In this document: in pieces, positions 50,793 to 58,594 of the stretch
Numbering within the stretch: the stretch's first letter is position 1
How the letters are laid out: each line of letters opens with the position of its first letter
NCBI GenBank assembly: GCA_934271715.1
Contig: CAKQRZ010000009.1
Location: forward strand, 1-64,000
Direction: 5' to 3'
Length of the DNA stretch: 64,000 bases
DNA from: an uncultured Alphaproteobacteria bacterium
GTDB lineage: Bacteria > Pseudomonadota > Alphaproteobacteria > RF32 > CAG-239
The notes under the pieces: generated by a model
Seen by the model: only the letters and a program-made list of their open reading frames with translations
Database searches by the model: none
Told to the model about the DNA's origin: nothing
Made by a program: the position numbers and the translations under genes

Positions 50793-51896
50793 TTAGTATT
50801 TTATGTTTTCCAAAACTTCTATTTGAGATGCAGGGTTATCAGAAACCTTAATACTAGAGTAGGGTAATAATAACTTAATATCTTTAACAGAAGGTTTAAC
50901 ATATTGTTTAGAGTTTGATATTTTATCTTGTGATGTATAAAAAAATCTACATGCCGGATTAAATAATAAAGAAAATGCGCTATCATGATTATTTTTTGAA
51001 CCATGATGAGGTATTTGTACATAATTTACGTTATACAGCAAAGCGTCAAATTTTTTAATAAATTCACATAACCGATTTTTGTCTTTTAAATTGGCATCTC
51101 CTGTATGCAGCCAGTTATTGTGATTCTTTTTTTCTATAAGATGATGTGTATACTGACTGCCGCAATATAAACAAAGCATAATATTATTAGTAATTTTTTG
51201 TGTGTGAAATGTTTCTTTGAATGCTTCTTTTGCTTTTGTTATGAATTCATCATTTTTCCAAGACTCATACTTGATGCCTTCCTTTATAGATATGTTTTTT
51301 CCATTCAGTTTTTTGTCTTTTAATCTTTTTTTAAATTCTTCAACTAGTATTTTAGCTTCTTCGGATAATTTTGTTGTATATGCAAAAAGGATAGTTTCTG
51401 TATTTTTAATATCTTCCGGTAAGTAAGTTTCTGTATATTTGATATGTTTAGGAAAATAGAAATCTCTATTATATTTTATATTGATATTGTCGTAATTTTC
51501 TAGTCCCTTAATTTTTTGTGTAAGAACAAAGCTTACATAATCTTTATCAGTTTTTTTATCGTTCTCTTTATTGGAATAATATTCACAAAGCAGAATTATT
51601 TTTAGAATGTCTGTAAGAGGCGGCATGTAAATAGTTATGTTATGAGGATAAGCGTTTTTAGTTAAAGAGTAACATAGACTTTTTAGTTGATTGCAATGAT
51701 CATCATGCAAATGCGAAATAAAAATATCCAGTTTTTGGCAACCACGAAGTTCTTCTAGTATATGTTGGAAAATTCCATTCCAATCAACATTATCTCCATA
51801 TCCGCCGCAGTCATAGATATAAGCATAATCTCCGATTATCCCTAAATGTAATCCACCTTGACCGACAGGATATTGTATATGCTGAATTTTATACAT
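50793..51896 (-). CDS. MBL-fold hydrolase related to the ComEC C-terminal domain
   Basis: About 367 residues. The metallo-beta-lactamase motif SHLHDDHC lies near residue 80, the GDANL Asp near 270, and HHGSKNNHD near 300, the pattern of ComEC/Rec2-like MBL domains. There are no membrane segments. Such stand-alone proteins may be nucleases and occur in accessory or defence contexts. The base composition is clearly more AT-rich than in its neighbours, which suggests transfer. Start 51896 (MYKIQHIQYPVGQG) matches the family start; the frame also extends to a GTG at 51941 without a ribosome site. Confidence 0.72.
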   Translation of the reverse strand: MYKIQHIQYPVGQGGLHLGIIGDYAYIYDCGGYGDNVDWNGIFQHILEELRGCQKLDIFISHLHDDHCNQLKSLCYSLTKNAYPHNITIYMPPLTDILKIILLCEYYSNKENDKKTDKDYVSFVLTQKIKGLENYDNINIKYNRDFYFPKHIKYTETYLPEDIKNTETILFAYTTKLSEEAKILVEEFKKRLKDKKLNGKNISIKEGIKYESWKNDEFITKAKEAFKETFHTQKITNNIMLCLYCGSQYTHHLIEKKNHNNWLHTGDANLKDKNRLCEFIKKFDALLYNVNYVQIPHHGSKNNHDSAFSLLFNPACRFFYTSQDKISNSKQYVKPSVKDIKLLLPYSSIKVSDNPASQIEVLENIKY

Positions 51897-52107
51897 ATCA
51901 CACCAACAACTATATTTAATTAAAACTTCTACAATATCCACTATTACTACAAAATAACATTTAAATCAATTTATTTTTATAGCTTTATACAGCCTAACTA
52001 ATTATCAATAAGCTGCCACACGACGTCAAAAAAACTGTAAAATATGCGGAACCAGCCTCCTCCATAAGTTAATTACTAAGACAATGTGCTGTAATAAGAA
52101 AAACATC

Positions 52108-52136
52108 TTTACTTTCCGATTATCTTTAGCTAAAAT
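52108..52136 (+). promoter_or_regulatory. Promoter of prepilin leader RNA (diverged copy)
   Basis: TTTACT (52108-52113), 17 bases, TAAAAT (52131-52136), the same as the promoters at 20186-20214 and 40633-40661. Confidence 0.7.
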
Positions 52137-52142
52137 AGATGT

Positions 52143-52328
52143 TGGATAGGCGATAGTCTGTCTGGGGTGTCGTAGCCTCTTATTCATGCGTCTATATGAC
52201 GTTAAATATCTTCTAGCTTTATAGCTGGAAGGTAGCAAAATATGCCATATTCGCAATGGTTAATATGCTGCACTATAATCATGAATAATAGTTACGAACT
52301 TCCAGCTGTCTCGCCGACAGCTTTTTTG
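52143..52328 (+). ncRNA. Structured prepilin leader RNA with terminator (diverged copy)
   Basis: It shares GGATAGGCGATAGTCTGTCT with the other copies, then diverges in sequence while keeping the pairs: TTATTCATG (52180-52188) with CATGAATAA (52280-52288), hairpin GCGTC/GACGT, hairpin CTTCTAGC/GCTGGAAG, and GCTGGAAG able to pair with CTTCCAGC beyond the closing helix. It ends with terminator GCTGTC/GACAGC plus TTTTTT, 30 bases before the prepilin start. Confidence 0.7.
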
Positions 52329-52358
52329 TTACACGAAAAATAATGAAAGGAAGTTACG

Positions 52359-53009
52359 ATGAAACAAAATCAATTAGGCAGAAGTATGATAGAAATGCTC
52401 GGCGTACTGGCAATAATTGCAGTTTTAAGCGTCGGCGGGATTGCCGGATATTCTAAAGCCATGCTGATGTGGCATTCAAATAAGCAGAAAGACTTACTGG
52501 CAACGCTTATCAATAATGCTATCACGCTTAAACCCAATTTATCTACTTTGAGGGAAAATCGTTCGCAGACTATTACTGATGTTTTTATTGCGATGGGCGG
52601 TGTACCGGAGGGTTTTACCTATCAAAACAATGTGATATATGATGCCGATAATAATTCAATCAGCATAACTTACGGGATTGAGTATGATAGGCAAAGAGAT
52701 GATTCTTTGGTAAAAGTATTTAAATATGCTATCAGAATCAGCGCTATTGAGGGAACAGGCAAGCTTTCCATATCTATGAAAGAGTATTGCAAAAATTTGA
52801 TTATGGCTGCTCAGTCAGCGCCGAATGAAGTTCTGTCTGTAGATTTTTCCAGCATAGATTCTGATTCTTGGTCAGGCACCAGCGGAGCTTTGATTTTTAA
52901 CCGCAGCACCCGAGGGCAGACCTCTCCGGCGCAGATAAATGAACGCTGCAATATAGCCATTAAAGAAAACGGGCGAGGTTACTTTAGAATTTTGCTGAAT
53001 CCAAATTAA
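52359..53009 (+). CDS. Type IV prepilin-like protein with intact short leader
   Basis: 216 residues starting MKQNQLGRSMIEMLGVLAI: a seven-residue leader ending in Gly, with Glu at +5. One hydrophobic helix is followed by a body without the C-terminal Cys pairs, ending ILLNPN, so it belongs with 3124 in a second subfamily (shared AMGG/AMGD, PEGFTY/PEGITY, FRILLNP/FELILNP). The ATG follows GAAAGGAAG. The structured leader RNA at 52143-52328 precedes it. Confidence 0.8.
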   Translation: MKQNQLGRSMIEMLGVLAIIAVLSVGGIAGYSKAMLMWHSNKQKDLLATLINNAITLKPNLSTLRENRSQTITDVFIAMGGVPEGFTYQNNVIYDADNNSISITYGIEYDRQRDDSLVKVFKYAIRISAIEGTGKLSISMKEYCKNLIMAAQSAPNEVLSVDFSSIDSDSWSGTSGALIFNRSTRGQTSPAQINERCNIAIKENGRGYFRILLNPN

Positions 53010-53018
53010 GTAAGGATT

Positions 53019-53285
53019 TTAAAATAAATCATCATGCGAACCGGTGGCTACTAAAATAAGTTTAGTTTCGGTTGTACGATAAATTAAAAGCCAGTCATTT
53101 GCTATGTGGCATTCGCGGTAGTTTTGCTAATTACCGCTTAAAGCATGGTCTTTGTGTTTGGACGGCAGATTTTCACATTCAGCCAATTTTTCTACAACTT
53201 CGTAAAAAAGGTCTAAGTTATAATGCTTCTTTTTATAATTTTTCAACTGCCTTAAAAAGCAAGTATCATGTACGATATTCAGCAT
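53019..53285 (-). pseudogene. yafQ: YafQ-like mRNA interferase with premature amber stop
   Basis: The minus-strand frame from ATG 53285 reads MLNIVHDTCFLRQLKNYKKK ... KDHALSGN, then TAG (53127-53129), then QNYRECHIANDWLLIYR ... VATGSHDDLF and TAA. In YafQ the position of the stop is normally Trp (LxGxWxxYR), so one G-to-A change (TGG to TAG) explains it. The toxin is otherwise complete, including YRECHI and the C-terminal HDDLF. It overlaps the antitoxin stop (TAATG), as in intact dinJ-yafQ operons. Confidence 0.82.
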
Positions 53286-53569
53286 TAGTCTTCCTCATCA
53301 ACTAATGCTTTCAGGCTGTTAATATTGGAGTGTTTACAAAAATTCTGTGTGTCTTTACCGGCAATATAATCGTCAGCGCGTTTCATGGCTGTTTGCAGTT
53401 CGGTGTTTGGCTCGTCATAGAGTTTCAGCATAAACGGAATACTGCGTGTGTTTCTGATTTGAGCAAAAAACAAACGAACGGCGTCAGAGGTTGTTAAGCC
53501 CAAACGACTAAGCACATCTTCTACGTCGGCTTTTAAATTTTCATCTATCCGTATATTTAAATTAACCAT
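53285..53569 (-). CDS. RelB/DinJ-family antitoxin
   Basis: About 94 residues starting MVNLNIRIDENLKADVEDVL, a ribbon-helix-helix DNA-binding domain with the RelB/DinJ signature LGLTTSDAVRLFFAQI. The C-terminal half would wrap the YafQ-type toxin. ATG 53569 follows TGGAGAG; an upstream start at 53620 is rejected. With the partner toxin interrupted, it may be a stand-alone repressor or a decaying locus. Confidence 0.85.
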   Translation of the reverse strand: MVNLNIRIDENLKADVEDVLSRLGLTTSDAVRLFFAQIRNTRSIPFMLKLYDEPNTELQTAMKRADDYIAGKDTQNFCKHSNINSLKALVDEED

Positions 53570-53666
53570 TTTTACTCTCCATTTGTAATATATTGTAAAG
53601 TGTCTAAAGTACAATGTCAATACAAATATAGTATAATGACGGAAATATTAAATATAGCCAAAGGGT

Positions 53667-53697
53667 AAAAAAGCCTGATGTTTTGAGGCATCAGGCT
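53667..53697 (-). terminator. Terminator of ettA
   Basis: AGCCTGATG pairs with CATCAGGCT around an 8-base loop, with a T-run on the minus strand (complement of 53667-53672). Confidence 0.85.
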
Positions 53698-53707
53698 CTT
53701 ATAAAAA

Positions 53708-55387
53708 TCAGCGTTCAAGTTTTTTATAGCGGATGCGGTGCGGGGTGCAGGCGTCTTCGCCGAGGCGGGCTTTTTTATCTTTTTCATAATCTTCAAAATT
53801 GCCCTCAAACCATTCCACATGCCCGTTGTCTTCATAGGCCAAAATATGGGTGGCTAGTCTGTCTAAAAACCAGCGGTCATGTGAGGTTACCAGCACACAT
53901 CCCGGATAGTTGTTGATACCTTCTTCCAGCGAGCGCAGGGTGTCAACATCCAAATCGTTGGTAGGTTCGTCCAGCAGAATCACGTTTGCGCCTTTACGCA
54001 GCATTTTTGCCAGATGCACGCGGTTGCGTTCGCCGCCGGAAAGCTGTCCGACTTTCTTTTGCTGGTCAGAGCCTTTAAAGTTAAATTGTCCGACATAGGC
54101 GCGGGAAGATACTTCATTTTTGCCCAGCTGAATCATATCCAAGCCGTCGGAAACTTCCTCCCAGACGTTTTTATCCGGATTCAGCTCGTCGCGGGATTGG
54201 TCTACATAGCCAAGGTCAACCGAATCGCCGATGCGAATCTCGCCGGAATCCGGCTTTTCCTGTCCGGTAATCATTTTAAATAAGGTAGTTTTGCCGGCGC
54301 CGTTAGGTCCAATAATGCCGACAATCGCACCCTTTGGAATTTTGAAAGACAAATCATCAATTAAAACTTTGTCGCCGAAAGCTTTGCTGATGTGGCTGGC
54401 TTCTATAACTAAATCGCCTAAACGCTCCGTCATCGGAATATTGATATGAGCCGTGCTGATTTTCTCGCGTCCGGCCTGCGACAGCAGCTCATCATAAGCA
54501 TTGATACGGGCTTTAGATTTTGCCTGACGGGCTTTAGGATTTTTGTGAATCCATTCCAGCTCCAGCGCCAAAGTACGCTGGCGGGCATTTTCTTCACGAG
54601 CCTCCTGAGCCAGACGCTTTTCTTTTTGCTCCAGCCAAGAAGTGTAGTTGCCCTCATACGGAATGCCTTGGCCACGGTCTAGTTCCAGAATCCAGCCGGT
54701 TACATTATCCAAGAAATAGCGGTCGTGCGTCACCATAACCACGGTTCCGTTATAGTCTTTAAGGTGGTGTTCAAGCCAGGCTACGGATTCGGCGTCTAAA
54801 TGGTTGGTCGGTTCATCCAAAAGCAGCAAGTCCGGCTTTTGCAGAAGCAAGCGGCACAAAGCCACGCGGCGCTTTTCTCCGCCGGAAAGCTTGGTTACAT
54901 CGGCATCGGCCGGCGGACAGCGCAGGGCGTCCATGGCAATCTGCACGGTGCGCTCAATATCCCAGCCGTTGCAGGCATCTATTTTTTCCTGCAGCTCGGC
55001 TTGCTCTTCTATGAGTGCATTCATTTCATCATCGGTCATCGGCTCGGCAAATTTAGCCGAAACTTCTTCAAAACGCTGTAAAAGCTGCTGAGTTTCGCCC
55101 AAGCCGTCCATAACATTCTGCATTACATTTTTGCCGGGATCCAGCTGCGGTTCTTGCTCCAAGTAGCCGATTTTTACGCCGTCGGCAGCCCAAGCTTCGC
55201 CGCTGAACTCTTTATCTATGCCGGCCATGATTTTAAGCAAAGTAGATTTACCGGCGCCGTTAACGCCCAATACACCGATTTTAGCTCCGGGGAAAAATGA
55301 GAGCGTGATATTTTTAAAGAGTTCTCTCCCTCCAGGTAAAACTTTAGTAAGGTTTTGCATAACAAAAATGTATTGGTACGAAGCCAT
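53708..55387 (-). CDS. ettA: Energy-dependent translational throttle protein EttA
   Basis: 559 residues, the EttA length. It starts MASYQYIFVMQNLTKVLPGG. Domain 1 has GVNGAGKST and LSGGEKRRVAL, with LLLDEPTNHLD. The arm and linker are at about 240-320. Domain 2 has GPNGAGKTT and LSGGERNRVHLAKML with ILLDEPTNDLD. The C-terminus ends with YKKLER. EttA binds the ribosomal E site and gates the first peptide bond according to ADP/ATP level. The gene is 13 bp from the secreted gene upstream on the same strand. Confidence 0.95.
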   Translation of the reverse strand: MASYQYIFVMQNLTKVLPGGRELFKNITLSFFPGAKIGVLGVNGAGKSTLLKIMAGIDKEFSGEAWAADGVKIGYLEQEPQLDPGKNVMQNVMDGLGETQQLLQRFEEVSAKFAEPMTDDEMNALIEEQAELQEKIDACNGWDIERTVQIAMDALRCPPADADVTKLSGGEKRRVALCRLLLQKPDLLLLDEPTNHLDAESVAWLEHHLKDYNGTVVMVTHDRYFLDNVTGWILELDRGQGIPYEGNYTSWLEQKEKRLAQEAREENARQRTLALELEWIHKNPKARQAKSKARINAYDELLSQAGREKISTAHINIPMTERLGDLVIEASHISKAFGDKVLIDDLSFKIPKGAIVGIIGPNGAGKTTLFKMITGQEKPDSGEIRIGDSVDLGYVDQSRDELNPDKNVWEEVSDGLDMIQLGKNEVSSRAYVGQFNFKGSDQQKKVGQLSGGERNRVHLAKMLRKGANVILLDEPTNDLDVDTLRSLEEGINNYPGCVLVTSHDRWFLDRLATHILAYEDNGHVEWFEGNFEDYEKDKKARLGEDACTPHRIRYKKLER

Positions 55388-55400
55388 TATATTCTCCTGT

Positions 55401-55955
55401 TTAGTTAAATTGGTTAGCGTAGCGGCTGTAGTTAGAATCTTTTAATTCCAGCTTTGGCGCATTTTGCCTGTTTTTTTCAGCATTTGCAAGTGCTTTTTTA
55501 TAGGTTGCCAAAGCTTTATCATAAACCTGCGGGTCATTTTTGTATAAGCTGGAAGCGTCATAAAGCTTGCGCGGGGTTAGCATGGTGCCGTCATAAAGCT
55601 TGATTTTGCCGTCGGCATACAGCGTGGTCTGAAAGATTTTTTGGCGGTTAAAGTTATATACTATCTGATCGCAGTCGGCATAATCTGTTTCATAAACATT
55701 GGACATGGAGCTGATTTTAGCTTCATTATAAGTCTGCATAGCTTGCTGCTGAAGCGCATCGCTGGGCGATTTTGTTACCAGCAAAGCCCGCGCCAAAAGC
55801 TCGTATTTTTGATATTTGCGGGCGCGGCAAGCCAGACCTTGGCCGGCAATATAGCCCAGCTGCTGCATCTCTTCTAAATATGTAAGATCTTTGGCGGCAG
55901 AATTTTGAACAACCAAGCCATAAAATAAAATACTCAGCAAAATCAACTTTTTCAT
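55401..55955 (-). CDS. Secreted protein of unknown function
   Basis: 184 residues with a signal peptide (about 1-21, ending NSAA). The mature protein is helical with two Cys (GLACRARKY and ADCDQIVYNF) that may pair, and an Asn/Gln-rich C-terminus. There is no family match by eye. It probably shares a transcript with ettA downstream. Confidence 0.6.
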   Translation of the reverse strand: MKKLILLSILFYGLVVQNSAAKDLTYLEEMQQLGYIAGQGLACRARKYQKYELLARALLVTKSPSDALQQQAMQTYNEAKISSMSNVYETDYADCDQIVYNFNRQKIFQTTLYADGKIKLYDGTMLTPRKLYDASSLYKNDPQVYDKALATYKKALANAEKNRQNAPKLELKDSNYSRYANQFN

Positions 55956-56112
55956 TGTTTTTTATCCTCTTTATAATAAGCATATATATAATGATATAGG
56001 CCTAAAAAATAAAATATATCTTAATTTTGTGGAAATATATAAAAAGAATGCTTGACATTTGCAGATAAATAGCTTATTTTGCGCTCAAAATGTTTTGTAA
56101 AGGATAAGAAAA

Positions 56113-56238
56113 ATGAAATGTTTCAGTTCGTTAAAATCTAAAAAAGAACGCGATAAGGACTGCAAAGTTGTTCGCCGTAAAGGACGCGTTTATGTGATTA
56201 ACAAAAAGAACCCGAAGCTGAAAGCTCGTCAGGGTTAA
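56113..56238 (+). CDS. rpmJ: 50S ribosomal protein L36
   Basis: 41 residues: MKCFSSLKSKKERDKDCKVV, then RRKGRVYVINKKNPKLKARQG. It matches the long alphaproteobacterial L36 without the four-Cys zinc ribbon. The ATG follows AAAGGATAAG. It is monocistronic with a terminator at 56255-56286, and too short to appear as a long ORF. Confidence 0.93.
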   Translation: MKCFSSLKSKKERDKDCKVVRRKGRVYVINKKNPKLKARQG

Positions 56239-56254
56239 TATAAAAAGCACAATT

Positions 56255-56286
56255 CAAAAAAGGTTCTCAAGCGAGAGCCTTTTTTA
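56255..56286 (+). terminator. Terminator of rpmJ
   Basis: AAAAAAGGTTCTC pairs with GAGAGCCTTTTTT around AAGC. Confidence 0.88.
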
Positions 56287-56339
56287 TTGTACTAAAAATG
56301 ATATGAATAATAACATATCAGCAAATATATAATTTATCT

Positions 56340-56670
56340 GCTTAAAGGAAGCGAATAGGGAAAATCGGGAATTTTCAAGAGCTATGAACAAATTGTGAGC
56401 TGTTTTAATGAAACAGCCTGCAAAGGTCGGGGAGTTCGCAAATCATAATTCAGATTGATTTCTTACACCTTTAAAAGCATTAGAACCGATTAACACTTTT
56501 TGTACATACATGTAAGACTCCCCGCTGTTGGAGATATATTCCTGCAAGAGGAACTAACAAGCTTTCTGAATTATTAACTTGCGACAGTTAAGCGGCATAT
56601 TTCATACCGCAGAATAAAGCTTTTATGAAGCGGAATATATAATATATTATTGCATAATGCAATATATTTT
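56340..56670 (+). ncRNA. Candidate structured non-coding RNA gene
   Basis: No ORF, but dense self-complementarity: GAAAAT/ATTTTC near 56371, GCTGTTT/AAACAGC (56399-56416), GGGGAG with CTCCCC (about 56430 and 56518), TCTTACA with TGTAAGA (56461-56467 and 56511-56517), and AAGCTTTCTG with CAG..AAAGCTT enclosing two hairpins (AACT/AGTT, GCGG/CCGC, about 56569-56622). It ends in a long AT stem (TATTGCA/TGCAATA) plus seven T near 56665-56673. TATAAT at 56328-56333 could be its -10. It is not recognised as tmRNA, RNase P, SRP or 6S RNA. Confidence 0.5.
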
Positions 56671-56799
56671 TTTAAAACCTGACAAAAAGTCTAATATAAA
56701 ATGTAAAAGATGTAGTTTAATATTATATTATTCTAAATAAAGTAGAATATGCGGAAAATAGTAAATAAGCAGCAAAAAATAATTATTTTATAAAATCAT

Positions 56800-56826
56800 T
56801 TGACTCGCGCCAAAAAATTATATAGC
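56800..56826 (+). promoter_or_regulatory. Possible promoter of prepilin leader RNA (copy 3)
   Basis: TTGACT (56800-56805) and TATAGC (56821-56826) with 15 bases between, or TAGCCT with 17. It is unlike the TTTACT/TAAAAT promoters of the other copies. Confidence 0.4.
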
Positions 56827-56834
56827 CTTATTTA

Positions 56835-57048
56835 TAGATATGGAAAACCATATTCAGGGCGTCGAAAACCCTTTTACTAAATTGAATAGTCGCTTTTGAG
56901 CATAAGCGACTTAAAATCGTGTATGCCGACTTCTGTTCTAAGGGACGGATGTCGGTGAATAAGGCTATATGCTGAATAAGCCGAGCCGTTTTTTTATTCA
57001 ATTTAGTGACGGTTTTCGAACATCCGCCCGCTTTTTACGGCGGGTTTT
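56835..57048 (+). ncRNA. Structured prepilin leader RNA with terminator (copy 3)
   Basis: It keeps the fold with new sequences: the first hairpin ATATGG/CCATAT, the closing helix CGAAAACC with GGTTTTCG, the second helix ACTAAATTGAATA (56876-56888) with TATTCAATTTAGT (56995-57007), hairpin AGTCGCTT/AAGCGACT, and GCCGAC/GTCGGT. The conserved core GCTGAATAAGCCGAGCCG is present. The terminator CCCGC/GCGGG plus TTTT ends 37 bases before the prepilin ATG. Confidence 0.75.
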
Positions 57049-57085
57049 GTTTTTTATATAACAAAATTAAACGGAGTTGGAAAAT

Positions 57086-57712
57086 ATGTATAAAAATTTT
57101 GAAAAAGGCCGTTCCATGATAGAAATGCTGGGCGTGCTGGCGATTATTGGAGTGCTGAGTGTCGGCGGAATTGCAGGTTACTCCAAGGCTATGGAGATGT
57201 GGAAGCTGAACAAGGCAAATGAAGAATACAGCTACTTAATCCAAGGGCTGATAGAGCAAAAAGACAATATCATGGCGAATAATGTAACCGGAGGCTTGGC
57301 TGCGGTTGTTACCGCGCTTCATCTGGTGCCGGAAACATGGAAAGATGCTGTCGGAACCGTTAACAACGCCACCTTAAGCGACCCGCAGGGAAATTTAATA
57401 AACGTATTTGTCCGAGAAAAGAGGATTGTTGTTGATTTTTATTTAGGCGGATTAGTTGGTAATGAGCTAAGAACCTCTCTCAGCTTTTCTAAAAAATTCT
57501 GTATGTCTTTAATGCAAAACACGGTGCAGCCATTGGCTCCGGCTTTATATTATTCACGTCTCGCTCATATTTGGGATGCTCAGCATATCTATTACGGCAG
57601 CAAATTCTGTGGAGCAGGGCGGACTTGCCTGAAAGATTTGACGCTGCCGGAAATAAAAGAAATATGCGACAGCTGCACCGGCATCAGATGCGCAATCGTT
57701 TTGGAATTTTAA
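57086..57712 (+). CDS. Type IV prepilin-like protein with intact short leader
   Basis: 208 residues starting MYKNFEKGRSMIEMLGVLAI: an eight-residue leader, with Glu at +5. One hydrophobic helix, a variable body with YLGGLVGNE, C-terminal Cys pairs (FCGAGRTC, CDSCTGIRC) and the end LEF. ATG 57086 follows GGAGTTGGAAAAT; an ATG nine bases earlier is too close to the ribosome site. Downstream of leader RNA copy 3. Confidence 0.8.
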   Translation: MYKNFEKGRSMIEMLGVLAIIGVLSVGGIAGYSKAMEMWKLNKANEEYSYLIQGLIEQKDNIMANNVTGGLAAVVTALHLVPETWKDAVGTVNNATLSDPQGNLINVFVREKRIVVDFYLGGLVGNELRTSLSFSKKFCMSLMQNTVQPLAPALYYSRLAHIWDAQHIYYGSKFCGAGRTCLKDLTLPEIKEICDSCTGIRCAIVLEF

Positions 57713-57725
57713 AAGCAGCTCTATG

Positions 57726-57755
57726 CAAAAAAAGCCCGCCAAACAGCGGGCTTTC
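57726..57755. terminator. Bidirectional terminator between prepilin and rpsD
   Basis: AAAGCCCGC (57731-57739) pairs with GCGGGCTTT (57746-57754), with A-rich and T-rich flanks. Confidence 0.85.
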
Positions 57756-57775
57756 TAAATCCGTTATACCGCAGA

Positions 57776-58390
57776 TTATCTTGAGTAGTACTCAATAACC
57801 AGATTCGGTTCCATCATAGCAGCGTATGGAACATCATCAAACTTAGGTACAAATGTATATTTTGCAGTAAGTTTTTTAGAATCTACTTCCAAATAACCCG
57901 GAAAATCGCGGGTCTGAGATTCTATAGCAGCAGCTACCAAAGCCAAGCCCTTAGATTTTTCACGAACTTCAATAACATCGCCAGCTTTAACTTGATAAGA
58001 AGGGATGTTTACTTTTTTGCCGTTAACAGTAACATGGCCGTGGTTAACAAACTGACGGGCAGCAAATACGGTTGGAACAAATTTAGCTTTGTATACCAAG
58101 TTGTCCAAACGAGATTCCAACAAACCGATTAAGTTTTCGGCAGCATCGCCTGAACGGCGGATAGCTTCGGCATAGTATTTGCCAAACTGTTTTTCAGAAA
58201 TATTACCGTAGTAAACTTTCAGTTTTTGCTTAGCATTTAATTGTTCGCCGTAGTCGGTAACTTTTTTCTTTCTCTGACCATGCTGACCAGGGCCGTAAGA
58301 ACGTTTGTTGAACGGGCTGTTTGCATCGCCCCAGAGGTTTTCGCCATAGCGGCGGCTGTTTTTCTTTTTAGCAGCAACAATACTTTTCAT
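57776..58390 (-). CDS. rpsD: 30S ribosomal protein S4
   Basis: 204 residues. It has the N-terminal alphaproteobacterial form (RRYGENLWGDANSPFNKRSYG, PGQHGQRKKK, AKQKLKVYYG), then the S4 RNA-binding domain (about 95-160) with ESRLDNLVYKAKFVPT and RQFVNHGHVTVNGKKVNI. It nucleates 30S assembly by binding 16S rRNA. It stands alone here, away from rpsM-rpsK-rpoA, as is usual in alphaproteobacteria. Confidence 0.96.
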   Translation of the reverse strand: MKSIVAAKKKNSRRYGENLWGDANSPFNKRSYGPGQHGQRKKKVTDYGEQLNAKQKLKVYYGNISEKQFGKYYAEAIRRSGDAAENLIGLLESRLDNLVYKAKFVPTVFAARQFVNHGHVTVNGKKVNIPSYQVKAGDVIEVREKSKGLALVAAAIESQTRDFPGYLEVDSKKLTAKYTFVPKFDDVPYAAMMEPNLVIEYYSR

Positions 58391-58594
58391 AAGTTTAAAT
58401 CCTTTATTTTTGTTTACATTATTGTCCCGATAGTTTCACGCCAAAATACGGAAACGAGGTTGCGCCTTAACACAATCTGCATTCTCGGAAGTGGTGTTAA
58501 AATAACCCAAAAAATCTGTTTTTTCAAGCAAAAAATACAAATAACGCTGGATTTTTTATAAAATTATTTTACAATCGAAAATAAGGAGAAGGCA

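Noticed and set aside
53019..53285. Amber codon reassignment explaining the in-frame TAG in the YafQ gene
   Set aside because: TAG ends other genes normally (for example proS at 30696) and TGA and TAA are used too, so the standard code holds.
56340..56670. tmRNA, RNase P RNA, SRP RNA or 6S RNA
   Set aside because: Hallmark strings (tRNA-like acceptor end with CCA, the RNase P core strings, GGAAGCAGCCAA of SRP) are absent, and the ends do not pair as in 6S RNA. A very diverged form cannot be excluded.
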